NCBI RefSeq assembly: GCF_022234545.1
Contig: NZ_JAIEUI010000012.1
Coordinates: 153,186-217,185 of the forward strand
Source of the DNA: Paenibacillus piscarius
Lineage (GTDB): Bacteria > Bacillota > Bacilli > Paenibacillales > Paenibacillaceae
Direction of reading: 5' to 3'
DNA length: 64,000 nt
In this document: piece by piece, positions 9,197 to 20,000 of the stretch
Numbering within the stretch: position 1 is the stretch's first letter
How the letters are laid out: every line of letters starts with the position of its first letter
Program-made: the position numbers and the translations under genes
Notes under the pieces: generated by a model
What the model saw: the letters and a program-made list of their open reading frames with translations, nothing else
Databases searched by the model: none
What the model was told of the DNA's origin: nothing

Positions 9197-9344
9197 GCAC
9201 CCTCCAGAATACAGACCGGGTCCGGGGAAGGGGTAGTTTCAGCAGTTTTTCAGCAGTCGTGGTATGATATAGCATAAGTTATCGTTCTTTTTGATTTGCT
9301 TTGGGTTAATAATAAGGAATAAGCAATAGAAGGAGTATTAAGAA

Positions 9345-10487
9345 ATGAGCATATTAGAGCCATCATCATCAATAATTCCCTTGAAGGAGCTGTCGCCGGA
9401 GTATGATCCCTGGGATCCGATCACTTCACTCCGCCAGTACGGGCGGCATGTGCTGACCAGTGTGGAGATGACGGTCACGAATCTGTGCAACATGCGCTGC
9501 GAGCATTGTGCGGTAGGGGACAGCCTGACTATGAAGGAAGGGGAAATGCTGCCGCTGGCCGCTATGCTGAACCGTCTGGAGGAGGTAGAGCATCTGCAGA
9601 CCATCAGCATCACGGGCGGTGAACCGATGTTCCGTGCAGGAACGGTGGAGAACACCATCGTGCCGCTGCTGAAATATGCGCGGGAGCGGGGCATCCGCTC
9701 CCAGATCAACTCCAACCTGACGATGCCGTATTCGCGTTATGAGCAATTGCTTCCTTACCTGGATGTCATGCACATCTCCTTCAATTATGTGAATGGAGAT
9801 GACTTCCATGAGGTGGGCTTCGCGAACAGCGGACATCCGGTTGCGAAGGAGGCGGCTTACCGGCTGTATGACACGATGCTGGAGAATTCCCGCCGGCTCA
9901 GCAGTGACGGGATGCTGATCTCTGCCGAATCGATGATCAACTACCGTACGCATACCAAGCTGCCGCAGATTCACAAGCTGATCGGTGACATGGGGGCAAG
10001 ACGGCATGAGGTTCATCCGATGTATGCCTCCAGCTTCGCCTCGAAGCTGCCGGTGCTGTCGCTGCCGGAGATGGCTGCTGCCATCCACTCCCTGCTGGAT
10101 CACCGCGACCCGGAGATGTGGATGCTGTTCGGCACTCTGCCGTTCTTCGCCTGCAGCTTCCTGGAGGAAGACCAGAGGCTGCTGCGTAGACTGCGCAGCG
10201 AGAAGAATGTGACGCTGCGCAATGATCCGGACGGAAGAAACCGGGTCAATGTGAATCTGTTTACAGGCGATGTGTTTGTCACAGATTTCGCCGACATTTC
10301 GGCATTTGGCAATATCGGCAGTGCGAAGCTGGATGACATTTTCACCGAGTGGCAGACTAAGCATCCCCTCAATCAGAAGGTCAACTGCTACTGCGATGCA
10401 GCTGGCTGCTGCGGACCTAACCTCCTGGTGGCCGATATGTACTATCCTGAGGTGGATTTCAAATCAAGAAAGGCGATCACTCTGTAG
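9345..10487 (+). CDS. yfkAB: Radical SAM/SPASM-like protein YfkAB
   Basis: 380-residue radical S-adenosylmethionine protein. The [4Fe-4S] SAM site is C-x3-C-x2-C (CNMRCEHC, about residues 48-55), followed by the SISGGEPMF glycine motif. Near the C-terminus CYCDAAGCC gives the C-x-C-x4-C motif by which the YfkAB family is named, probably for an auxiliary iron-sulfur cluster. The reaction of this family is unknown to me. The ATG has AGAAGGAG well placed before it. It is followed 18 bp later by the CBS-domain membrane protein, so the two may be cotranscribed. Confidence 0.88.
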   Translation: MSILEPSSSIIPLKELSPEYDPWDPITSLRQYGRHVLTSVEMTVTNLCNMRCEHCAVGDSLTMKEGEMLPLAAMLNRLEEVEHLQTISITGGEPMFRAGTVENTIVPLLKYARERGIRSQINSNLTMPYSRYEQLLPYLDVMHISFNYVNGDDFHEVGFANSGHPVAKEAAYRLYDTMLENSRRLSSDGMLISAESMINYRTHTKLPQIHKLIGDMGARRHEVHPMYASSFASKLPVLSLPEMAAAIHSLLDHRDPEMWMLFGTLPFFACSFLEEDQRLLRRLRSEKNVTLRNDPDGRNRVNVNLFTGDVFVTDFADISAFGNIGSAKLDDIFTEWQTKHPLNQKVNCYCDAAGCCGPNLLVADMYYPEVDFKSRKAITL

Positions 10488-10505
10488 AAAAGAGGCGTTA
10501 TTATA

Positions 10506-11867
10506 GTGGTGCATACGGAATTCGAGATAGGAAGCTTAATGCTTAATCTGTTGCTCGTTCTGGTGCTCGTATTATTGAATGGGATCTTCGTGGCGGCGGA
10601 ATTCTCGCTGGTTAAGGTCAGACATTCCCGTCTGACCCAGCTGGTCAGCGAAGGCAACAAAATGGCCGGCTACGCGTTGAAGGTCAACAAGAAGCTGGAT
10701 GCCTATCTGTCGGCTACGCAATTCGGGATCACGCTGGCCTCTCTTGGACTCGGCTGGATCGGGGAACCGGCGATATCCGAGCTGCTGGTGGAGCCGCTGA
10801 TGGTTAAGTTTGGCGTTACAGACCATACCTTGATCTCTACGGTTTCTGTAATCGTCGGTTTCTCGATTATTACCTTCTTACATATTGTACTGGGGGAACT
10901 GGCACCGAAATCGCTGGCGATTCAGAAGACGGAGGGCTCTGCTCTTCTGCTGTCAGCTCCGCTGATGTTCTTCTATAATCTGTTCCTCCCCTTCATCTGG
11001 GTGCTGAATGCTTCAGCCAATGCCCTGCTGAGACTGTTCGGTGTTGAACCGGCCAGTGAAGCCGAGGCGGCTCACTCCGAAGAGGAAATCCGTATTCTGA
11101 TGAATCAGAGTGCGAAGAGCGGGGTCATTGATCAGGACGAAATGAAGCTGATGGACAATATCTTCGAGTTCTCGGACCTGCTGGCCCGTGAAGTCATGCT
11201 TCCGCGGACGGATATGGATGTACTGTACAGCAATCTCCCGCTGGAAGAGAATATGCGGATTATTACGGAAACGAAGCATTCACGGTACCCGGTGGCCTTC
11301 GAGGACAAGGACCGGATCATCGGCTTTATCCATATTACAGACCTGTTGTTTGCGCCGCTGGAGCAGCAGAATGATCTGGCCTCCCTGGTACGGCCGATTC
11401 TGAATGTGCCGGAATCCATGGAGATCAGCCACGCACTGCGGCTGATGCAGAAGAATAAGGCTCAGCTTACTCTGGTCGTCGATGAATACGGCGGGACGGC
11501 GGGTCTGCTGACGGCAGAGGAGATTCTGGAAGAGATTGTCGGCGATCTGCATGACGAATTCGAGGACGAACGCCCCAGTGTTGAGCGGAACGGGGATTAT
11601 ATCTCCGTTGAAGGCCGGATGCTGATTGAGGATGTCAATGATTTGACCGGCGTCGTGATTGAGGATGACGAGGTGGACTCCATCGGCGGCTGGCTGTTCA
11701 AGGAGCTGGAGGGCAATCCGACCAAGGGTAAGCAGGTCGTTGTTGGCGATGTCACCTTCGAGGTGGAGGAGTCCACGCGGCTGCGGATTACACGGATTAA
11801 CATCCACAAGGCAACTCCAGAGACGCCGGAAGAGGAAGCACCGAACGGGGAAGAAGACAAGGAATAG
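10506..11867 (+). CDS. CNNM/CBS-domain membrane protein (HlyC/CorC family)
   Basis: 453-residue protein: a CNNM transmembrane domain with about four helices (1-200), a pair of CBS domains (about 215-335, REVMLPRTDMDVL then VDEYGGTAGLLT) and a C-terminal CorC/HlyC ligand domain (350-435). Bacterial relatives are implicated in Mg2+ or Co2+ export; the old label hemolysin is misleading. The acidic C-terminal tail is TPETPEEEAPNGEEDKE. The start is taken as GTG 10506; an ATG at 10542 is possible but would remove part of the first helix. Confidence 0.9.
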   Translation: MVHTEFEIGSLMLNLLLVLVLVLLNGIFVAAEFSLVKVRHSRLTQLVSEGNKMAGYALKVNKKLDAYLSATQFGITLASLGLGWIGEPAISELLVEPLMVKFGVTDHTLISTVSVIVGFSIITFLHIVLGELAPKSLAIQKTEGSALLLSAPLMFFYNLFLPFIWVLNASANALLRLFGVEPASEAEAAHSEEEIRILMNQSAKSGVIDQDEMKLMDNIFEFSDLLAREVMLPRTDMDVLYSNLPLEENMRIITETKHSRYPVAFEDKDRIIGFIHITDLLFAPLEQQNDLASLVRPILNVPESMEISHALRLMQKNKAQLTLVVDEYGGTAGLLTAEEILEEIVGDLHDEFEDERPSVERNGDYISVEGRMLIEDVNDLTGVVIEDDEVDSIGGWLFKELEGNPTKGKQVVVGDVTFEVEESTRLRITRINIHKATPETPEEEAPNGEEDKE

Positions 11868-11909
11868 CGGGAAGAGTGTTCCCCAGTGATATGCAAAATT
11901 GAATAGGAG

Positions 11910-11958
11910 CAGGGTATTCCGGGAGCCGCAATCAGGCGCCTGGAGTCCCTGTTTTTTT
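11910..11958 (+). terminator. Rho-independent terminator
   Basis: CAGGG/CCCTG outer stem, TCCGGG/CCTGGA inner stem and a run of seven T, 42 bases after the CBS-protein stop codon. Confidence 0.85.
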
Positions 11959-11989
11959 ATATTGGTGTTCTTTTCCCGCCTTGGCCCGT

Positions 11990-11998
11990 CATAAGTTA
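11990..11998 (+). promoter_or_regulatory. Candidate mother-cell sigma -10 element before cotJ
   Basis: CATAAGTTA fits CATA-N3-TA, the -10 pattern of sporulation sigma E/K promoters, 44 bases upstream of the cotJA start. I see no equally clear -35, so this is tentative. In B. subtilis cotJ is transcribed by sigma E. Confidence 0.3.
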
Positions 11999-12041
11999 GT
12001 TACGAGGGAATGCCGTCAATTCGATTGAGGAGGAATGATCA

Positions 12042-12257
12042 TTGAACTCCCAGGAGCGCGTATGGACACCATACCGGGGACCGTTTGACCCCTGCCCGCC
12101 GGTGCCGTTCAAGACGTATGTTGTGCCGCCGAACCAGTTCGTTACCTTTCAGCCGCCGAATCTGCCGCAGTTCTCCCTGCCGGAAGCTCTGAAGCACGGA
12201 ACACTGTGGCCCTCGCTGTACAGTCCTTATGAGTCCAAGTGCAAAGGAGGGAAGTAG
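12042..12257 (+). CDS. cotJA: Spore coat associated protein CotJA
   Basis: 71-residue Pro-rich small protein (VWTPYRGPFDPCPP, later YVVPPNQF), typical CotJA length and composition. In the B. subtilis family it is needed for the CotJC protein to be deposited in the inner spore coat. The start is TTG with GAGGAGG 8 bases upstream. It is the first gene of cotJABC; cotJB starts 3 bp after its stop. Confidence 0.92.
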   Translation: MNSQERVWTPYRGPFDPCPPVPFKTYVVPPNQFVTFQPPNLPQFSLPEALKHGTLWPSLYSPYESKCKGGK

Positions 12258-12260
12258 GGT

Positions 12261-12527
12261 ATGGACGCTAATCCTTGCGAGCCCCGCTATTACGAGATGC
12301 TTGAGCAGCTGCAGGTACTCGACTTCGCGCTGGTTGAGCTGAACCTGTTCCTGGACACCCATCCTGAGGATCTGAAATCGATTGAGCAGTTCAACCAGCT
12401 GACCTACGAGCGCACCATGCTGGCGAACCAGTTCCAGGAGCTGTACGGACCTCTGCAGAACTTCGGCCGTGCGTATTCCAAATGTCCCTGGCAATGGTAC
12501 GAGAGCCCCTGGCCTTGGCAAGTCTAA
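12261..12527 (+). CDS. cotJB: Spore coat protein CotJB
   Basis: 88-residue coat protein (YYEMLEQLQVLDFALVELNLFLDTHPED), the usual middle gene of cotJABC. It is mostly alpha-helical and has an aromatic Trp-rich tail (CPWQWYESPWPWQV). Its biochemical role is unknown; it is made in the mother cell and joins the spore coat together with CotJA and CotJC. Confidence 0.92.
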   Translation: MDANPCEPRYYEMLEQLQVLDFALVELNLFLDTHPEDLKSIEQFNQLTYERTMLANQFQELYGPLQNFGRAYSKCPWQWYESPWPWQV

Positions 12528-12577
12528 GGCGGCAGGATGCCGGGAAGAATCCAGTCTGAGGAGGGGGAAGTTCGAGA

Positions 12578-13147
12578 ATGTGGATCTATGAGAAAAAGCT
12601 GCAATACCCGGTGCGTGTCGGCAAATGCGATGTGCGCATGGCCCGGTACCTGACAGAGCAATACGGGGGAGCGGACGGGGAGCTGGCGGCTGCGCTGCGT
12701 TATATGAACCAGCGGTATGCCATACCGGACAAGGTCATTGGTGTATTGACCGATATTTCCACAGAAGAATTTGCGCATCTTGAGATGATTGCCACGATGA
12801 TCTATAAGCTGACCAAGGACGCCTCGGTGGAAGAGCTGGAAGCCGCAGGCTTAGGGCCGAATTATGCGCAGCGGGACCACGCCCTGTTCTATCAGAACTC
12901 GGCCGGCGTACCATGGACTGCATCCTACATCCAGGCTAAGGGCGATCCGATCGCCGACCTGTACGAGGACATCGCTGCGGAAGAGAAGGCCCGGGCTACA
13001 TACCAGTGGCTCATCGATATGACGGATGATGTGGATCTGCAGGACAGTCTGAAGTTCCTCCGCGAGCGGGAGATTATTCATGCGATCCGGTTCAAGGAAT
13101 CGGTGCAGATCTTAATTGATGAGAAGGATAAGAAGCGGATATTCTGA
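12578..13147 (+). CDS. cotJC: Spore coat protein CotJC (manganese-catalase family)
   Basis: 189-residue protein of the di-manganese catalase/ferritin-like fold. Metal-ligand candidates are visible in STEEFAHLEMIATMI (E-x2-H type, about residue 66-75) and DIAAEEKARATYQWL further on. It may detoxify peroxide in or near the spore. It is shorter than full manganese catalases, as is usual for CotJC. GAGGAGGGGGA precedes the ATG, and it ends the operon at a clear terminator. Confidence 0.93.
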   Translation: MWIYEKKLQYPVRVGKCDVRMARYLTEQYGGADGELAAALRYMNQRYAIPDKVIGVLTDISTEEFAHLEMIATMIYKLTKDASVEELEAAGLGPNYAQRDHALFYQNSAGVPWTASYIQAKGDPIADLYEDIAAEEKARATYQWLIDMTDDVDLQDSLKFLREREIIHAIRFKESVQILIDEKDKKRIF

Positions 13148-13167
13148 TTCACACTGATTCCTATTAC

Positions 13168-13206
13168 AAAGCCCCACAGCCTTAATCGGTTGATGGGCTT
13201 TTTTTG
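13168..13206 (+). terminator. Terminator of cotJABC
   Basis: AAAGCCC/GGGCTTT stem with an inner AGCC/GGTT pairing and a run of T. Confidence 0.88.
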
Positions 13207-13339
13207 ACTTTTAGAATGTATGCGAAAAACCGAATACAATGGACACGCAGGTAGGTGAGAGGGCCGGATGGAGGTGCCTCAAGAAACTGCTGTAGATCTA
13301 AATGAAATGATGTGAAATTTTTTGGTGTGTTTTCATCGA

Positions 13340-13372
13340 ATTTTCTGGAATGACCATTAACATCCAGAAAAT
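13340..13372. repeat. Inverted repeat upstream of the thiolase operon
   Basis: ATTTTCTGG and CCAGAAAAT form perfect 9-base arms around a 15-base spacer that itself has ATG/CAT continuing the symmetry. It may be an operator or a leader hairpin; there is no T-run after it. Confidence 0.6.
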
Positions 13373-13458
13373 CAAAGGAAATGATAGCATGACTTCGTTG
13401 AGCGGGTGTACAAGAGCCTATAGATAATCATGTGTAAAATTATGTAAATATTTGGACG

Positions 13459-13487
13459 TTGAGAACGCCTTGGTTTAGGTTTACACT
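13459..13487 (+). promoter_or_regulatory. Candidate sigma-A promoter of the thiolase operon
   Basis: TTGAGA and TACACT with a 17-base spacer, about 155 bases before the thiolase start. Pattern match only. Confidence 0.35.
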
Positions 13488-13642
13488 GAATATGTAAATA
13501 AATACCAAATATTCAGACGGAGGAAGGCGATCAAGGCCGCTAAGCCGATCATGCCGATCAAGCCGTAACGCACACTCTCTCATACATCGTGATCCATACC
13601 CGCAAGTAAGATTCAAACCATCAGAAAAGAATGTGAATTTAG

Positions 13643-14827
<1,185 letters not shown>

Positions 14828-14863
14828 ACACCAATTCTGCCAGAAAGGGAGTTTAAGCTCATT

Positions 14864-15604
14864 ATGAATGCCAAAGAGATTCTTGCGCTGCAATCCATGC
14901 CTGCGGCCAGTCCGGGTTACGGGCGTCCGCCGTACCGCTTCATTGACCGTGAATTTATGGTTATCACTTATGAATCCGATCCTGCTGCGATCAGACAGGC
15001 GGTACCGGAACCGTTAAAGCCGGATGGAAGTAACACCGTTTCTTATGAATGGATCAAAATGCCTGATTCGTCGGGCCTGGGAAGCTATGAGGAGAGCGGG
15101 ATCGTGATTCCGTGTACTTTTCAGGGGGAGCCCTGCAATTTTGTAGCCCAGATGTATCTGGACAATGCGCCTGCCATTCTGGGAGGACGGGAAATCTGGG
15201 GGTTCCCCAAAAAGTGGGCCTCTCCCCGCTTGACCGTTGCAGGCACAGAGACGCTGACCGGTACGCTGCATTATAACGATGTTCTGGTAGCCGTAGGAAC
15301 CATGCCTTACAAGCATAACCTGCTGGATACACAGGACACGGCTAGAGCTATCGCCAAAACCCAGGTGAATCTGAAGCTGATCCCCGATGTGGATGGGACC
15401 CCTAAGATTGCGCAGCTTGTTGCATATACGCTTGAGGATGTTCAGGTAAAAGGTGCTTGGAGCGGGCCGGCCCGCTTAAGCCTGATCCCCCATGTGAATG
15501 CCCCTGTGGCCGATTTGCCGGTGAAGACGTACCGCGGGGGCAAGCATTTCATTGCCGATCTAACGCTGCCTTATGGGAAAGTCATTCATGACTATATCCG
15601 GTAA
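14864..15604 (+). CDS. adc: Acetoacetate decarboxylase
   Basis: 246-residue enzyme that converts acetoacetate to acetone and CO2 through a Schiff base. The signature IWGFPKKWASP places adjacent lysines at 116 and 117, matching the catalytic Lys115/Lys116 pair of the clostridial enzyme. Length and the N-terminal PPYRF motif fit the family. AAAGGGAG precedes the ATG. Being between the thiolase and CoA transferase genes supports the assignment strongly. Confidence 0.92.
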   Translation: MNAKEILALQSMPAASPGYGRPPYRFIDREFMVITYESDPAAIRQAVPEPLKPDGSNTVSYEWIKMPDSSGLGSYEESGIVIPCTFQGEPCNFVAQMYLDNAPAILGGREIWGFPKKWASPRLTVAGTETLTGTLHYNDVLVAVGTMPYKHNLLDTQDTARAIAKTQVNLKLIPDVDGTPKIAQLVAYTLEDVQVKGAWSGPARLSLIPHVNAPVADLPVKTYRGGKHFIADLTLPYGKVIHDYIR

Positions 15605-15644
15605 CCAGCTTGTCTCCAAATAATGAACAAGGAGCCTGAAATTT

Positions 15645-16313
15645 ATGATAAACAAATTAATCTCTGCTGAAGATGCCGTGAAGAGGGTCAAAGATGGAGA
15701 TACCGTGATGGTTGGCGGTTTTCTGGCTGGAGGCCACCCCGAAGAGCTGGTGCGTGCGCTGGTCGAGACTCATACGGCGGGTAATCTCTCGCTCATTTCC
15801 AATGATACCGGTACCCCGGAATTATCGATCTATAAGCTGGTACAAAGCGGCCGGGTCAAGCGCATCTACGCCTCCTACATCGGCTCCAACCCGGAAACCG
15901 GAAGACTGCTGATGACCAGAGAAGCTGAGGTAAACCTCTATCCGCAAGGAACGTTAGCTGAGAAAATCCGTGCCGGAGGTGCGGGGCTGGGCGGTGTTCT
16001 AACTCCTGTGGGGGTAGGTACGATTGTAGAAGAAGGGAAGAGGAAGCTCGATATCGACGGAAGAGAGTATCTGCTCGAGCTGCCGCTCCATGCGGATGTG
16101 GCGCTGATCCGGGCCCATAAGGCGGACGAGGCCGGGAATCTGGTGATCGACGGCTCTTCCCGGAACTTCAATTTCGTGATGGCGATGGCGGCGGATTATG
16201 TAATCGCTGAGGTAGAGACTTATGTGAAGCTCGGGGAGATTGATCCCAATCATGTCAATGTGCCCGGGATTTTAATTGATGCCATTGTAAAGGTGGGGGA
16301 TAACCGTGAATAA
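15645..16313 (+). CDS. ctfA: Acetoacetate/butyrate CoA-transferase subunit A
   Basis: 222-residue alpha subunit of a family I CoA transferase (AtoD/CtfA/ScoA type), with the glycine-rich CoA-binding VMVGGFLAGGHPEEL region near residue 23 and the usual GTLAEKIRAGGAG motif. With the next gene it moves CoA between acetoacetyl-CoA and acetate or another short acid, freeing acetoacetate for the decarboxylase. The next gene starts within its last codons (8-bp overlap), so the subunits are translationally coupled. It could equally be named atoD or scoA. Confidence 0.9.
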   Translation: MINKLISAEDAVKRVKDGDTVMVGGFLAGGHPEELVRALVETHTAGNLSLISNDTGTPELSIYKLVQSGRVKRIYASYIGSNPETGRLLMTREAEVNLYPQGTLAEKIRAGGAGLGGVLTPVGVGTIVEEGKRKLDIDGREYLLELPLHADVALIRAHKADEAGNLVIDGSSRNFNFVMAMAADYVIAEVETYVKLGEIDPNHVNVPGILIDAIVKVGDNRE

Positions 16314-16962
16314 CCGGGAATTCATTGTGAGAAGAATCGCTCAGGAGTTCAAAGACGGTGATGTAGTGAATCTGGGGATCGGAATGCCGACCCTGGCGGT
16401 TGATTACATTCCTGATCATGTCCAGATTATGCTGCAGGCGGAGAACGGAATTCTCGGTGTCGGCCCCAAGGCGGCCAAGTCAGAGGAGAACATCGATTGC
16501 ATCGATTCCGGTGGGAGCTTCGTGACTACGATGGCCGGAGCCTGCTATTTTGACAGCGCGCTTTCCTTCTCCATCATCCGTGGCGGGCATGTGGACATCA
16601 CCGTGCTTGGTGCGCTTGAGGTTGATGAGCAGGGCAATCTGGCCAGCTGGATGATTCCGGGCAAAAAGGTCCCGGGTATGGGCGGGGCGATGGATCTGGT
16701 CGTCGGAGCCAAACGGGTCATTATCGCCATGGATCATGTGAACAAGGACGGTCAGCCGAAAATAGTGAAGAATTGCAAGCTGCCCCTGACAGCGGTACAT
16801 GTCGTAAACACGATTGTCACCGAAATGGCGGTGATTGAGGTGATCCCGGGCCAAGGGCTCATACTGATGGAAATTGCGCCGGGTCTTACGGTCGGAGACG
16901 TTCAGCAGGCAACGGGAGCCGAGCTATGGATCTCACCGGTCCTGAAGGGGATTGCTGTCTAA
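16306..16962 (+). CDS. ctfB: Acetoacetate/butyrate CoA-transferase subunit B
   Basis: 218-residue beta subunit of the same CoA transferase. The catalytic glutamate is in ENGILGVGP (Glu46 from the GTG start), the residue that forms the glutamyl-CoA thioester; GGGHVDITVLGA-like and GAMDLVVGAKRVI segments follow as in AtoA/ScoB. The GTG start is preceded by GGGGGA within the end of the A-subunit gene. It is the last gene of the operon; I see no convincing terminator in the 98 bp before the surface-protein gene. Confidence 0.9.
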   Translation: MNNREFIVRRIAQEFKDGDVVNLGIGMPTLAVDYIPDHVQIMLQAENGILGVGPKAAKSEENIDCIDSGGSFVTTMAGACYFDSALSFSIIRGGHVDITVLGALEVDEQGNLASWMIPGKKVPGMGGAMDLVVGAKRVIIAMDHVNKDGQPKIVKNCKLPLTAVHVVNTIVTEMAVIEVIPGQGLILMEIAPGLTVGDVQQATGAELWISPVLKGIAV

Positions 16963-17060
16963 TACAATAAAATTTAATATGCTTACATTGTGATGATTCT
17001 ACGAACATATTCCGCCGTTATGCTGTCTACTAGTACCGACTACAAGGAGCGTGAAAGTTC

Positions 17061-20000
17061 GTGAGTAATCATCCATTTGTAAAAAAAGTATGGAGCGGGA
17101 TTGTGGCTATGGCGATTCTGCTTCCCGTCCTAACACCTGCCCTGGCTCCGTTACCGGCTGCTTTTGGGGCTGCGGCGGAGCCAAGCGGTGTCGTGAAGGT
17201 AGAGGATTTTGAACAGGTGAGCTTAGCGGACTTGACCTTCGACAGTGCCCGCATTCACAGTGGCAGTCTGGCACTGGAGACGAATCCGAAATACGTACAT
17301 AGCGGAGCGAAGTCCCTGCGGATTGATTATGACTTCATTGGCATCACCGATAACCCGTCCCAGGTTGCCGTTGGTCCGGCCACTCAGCTGCCGCTCTCAG
17401 ACAGAACCCCTAAAAGAATCGGGATGTGGGTATACGCCAATCAGGAAGGGCATGGTCTGACCTCCAAGTTCTACGTGTCTTCCACCGGCAAATCCAAAAC
17501 GTATGAAATCAGGAGTGAAGAGACCGGGATCGACTGGAGCGGCTGGAAGTATGTTGAGGCTGAGATAGGGCCGGATCTGACCATGCCGGGTACTCTGGCC
17601 TTCTACTTCCAGATGAAAGAAAGGCAAATGAGCAAAAAGAATAAAGGCTCGATCTGGATTGATGATGTCAGACTGATCTATGATGAGCCCATTAATGAAG
17701 ATATGGATGTGCCTGTGTTTAGTCCAGTGACACCGGCTCCTAATCAGACCTTGAGCGCCCCTGTCTCTGAGCTTATTCTGTCAGCGGAGGATGCCCAGTC
17801 GGGTATTGATCCGGATTCCATCCGGTTAACGGTGGATGGCCAGCCTGCGGCACCGTCAACGTATGCCTATGATCTGAATCTTAAGCAGATTATCTATCAC
17901 CCGGAGCTTCCGCTGGCTGGGGGGTATCATCAAGTGCTGGCAGAAGTGAAGGATAGGGCTGGCAATCCGACAGCGGCAGAATATGCTTTTCAGATTGAGC
18001 ATGGTGCCAGATTTACGTTGGAAGCCCCGGAGGAGGCTGTCAGTAATGAGACCTACCGGCTGAAGCTGAAGGCAACGGATACAGGCGAAGCCCAGAGCTT
18101 CCATGCCAGGATCAAATTTGATCCAGAGACACTACAGGCAAATGTAGTTACTGCGCGCTCCGGCTTGAGCCAGGTGCAGACGACCGTCGATAATACAGGC
18201 GGATATGTTGAAGTCAGTGCAGAGGGACTGCAAGGGGATCAGGCGGAGGCACTGGCAAGTATTGATTTTGAGGTGAACCGGTCTGCGAAAATGGAGCGTG
18301 GTGAGACGGCTAAGCAGATAGCCATGGTGGAGGGCGGTTTCGGGTATGGAAGCGGGACACCGGTTAGTTCCTTAGCCTCCCCGCTTACGTTTAAGATCGG
18401 GTTTCCTTACAAGATCAGCATCAAGGGATCAGGCCTGCACACTCAGAGTATCATCACGGTTACCTCCCGCGCAGGAGCGCCGGTGGAAGGAGCCGGGATT
18501 GATTTTACCGATACTAGCGGTCCTCAGACTTATGTTCGTGTAACCGCCGATGGGTCTAAAGTATATGCCAAAGCCGATCCATCGTCCGCAGTGCTGCTTA
18601 ATGTTGAGAAAAACGCACAAATGTTCGCCACAGTAGGCAGTGCCTCCGGATTCATCAAGGTGTATTTGCCGGATGGCAGCAAGGCGGGGTACATCTCATC
18701 CGCAGATGTGGAGCAGAGTGATCTTGCCGCAGGAATAGGCTTGACGGATGCCAAGGGAGAGATCCATACGTCCCTGACGAACCTTGCCATTGGCACTTGG
18801 AGCCTGCAGGCTGTCAAGGATAGCGGGACCAGCGAGAGCATGAGTATGAATGTTGTAGCTCCACTCGGCGGGGCAGATCCGCAATATGTGCAGACCTTTG
18901 TTACCGAAGATATGAAGACGATGATGAGTGTCGGATGGCAGAGCGCGCCGAGTGTTCAAGAAGCATACATCCAGTATATGAAAGATAGTGATTGGGTGGA
19001 CAGTGACCTGGTGAATGCTCCGGCAAAAGCAACCATGCAGCGTGCGCTCTCTGATGTGGAGGTCATTCCTGAGGTTGCAGGCGGACCTGTAGGCGAAATC
19101 AAGTTCCACAACGCAGTGGTTACGGGTCTTGAGCCGGGGACAGGCTATCATTACAGAGTCGGCTACGAAGGCCATTGGAGTAATTGGCACCCTTACAGGA
19201 CGGTGGAGGCTGCGCCGGACAAGCCTGTTTCCTTTGTTTTTGTAACCGATTCGCATACCAAAGGGGACAACGGGCTGGAGACCTACCAGCAATTGATCCA
19301 GCATGCATTCACTAATTATCCCGGTACCCAGTTCGTTATGCATGGCGGTGATATGGTCGATGACGGGGCGGTTTTGAATGAGTGGAACCAGTTCCGGGAA
19401 GCCTCGTCGGTCTATGCCGCCTCTGTTCCTTCAGCCTATGCCATGGGGAATCATGATGTCAAAGGGGGAGGGAAATACATTTTCGCCAAAGGCTTGGGGC
19501 TTCCTCTTAATGGGCCTGAGGTCCAGAAGGAGTATGCCTATTCGTTTGATTCAGGAGAGGTGCATTTCGTGGTGCTGAACTCGGAAGCAGACGAAGTAAC
19601 GATGGGCAAGCAAGCGGAGTGGCTGCGGGAGGATCTACTGAACAGTAATAAAAAATGGAAGATTGTCATGTTCCACAAGCCTGCCTATCATACCGAAGAC
19701 GGACGCGGCAATCTGATTGAATACACACAGACTTATTTTGCCCCTATTCTCGAAGAATTGAAGGTCGATCTGGTGCTGGAAGGCCATGACCATGTATATG
19801 CGCGCACCTATCCGATGAGCAAAGGCAAGCCACTGCCAAGCGGAGAGCAAGGAACGGTCTATCTGGACGGCGGGGCGTCGGGCTGGAAGTTCTACGATGG
19901 AAGCAAATACGAGTATCTTGATTTCATGTTTGACGAGGATGTTCCGGTCTATTCTGCCATTCAGGTGAGCCATGATCAGATCATCATCCAAGCCCGCACT

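Larger units (their letters stand above)
13207..13642. other. Long leader/intergenic region before the acetone operon
   Basis: About 435 bp without a convincing gene. It holds an inverted repeat at 13340-13372, a candidate promoter near 13459-13487 and a purine-rich GACGGAGGAAGGCG at 13516 that is not placed to serve any long frame. The thiolase start at 13643 is preceded directly by an in-frame stop and by only a weak ribosome site. Confidence 0.6.
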
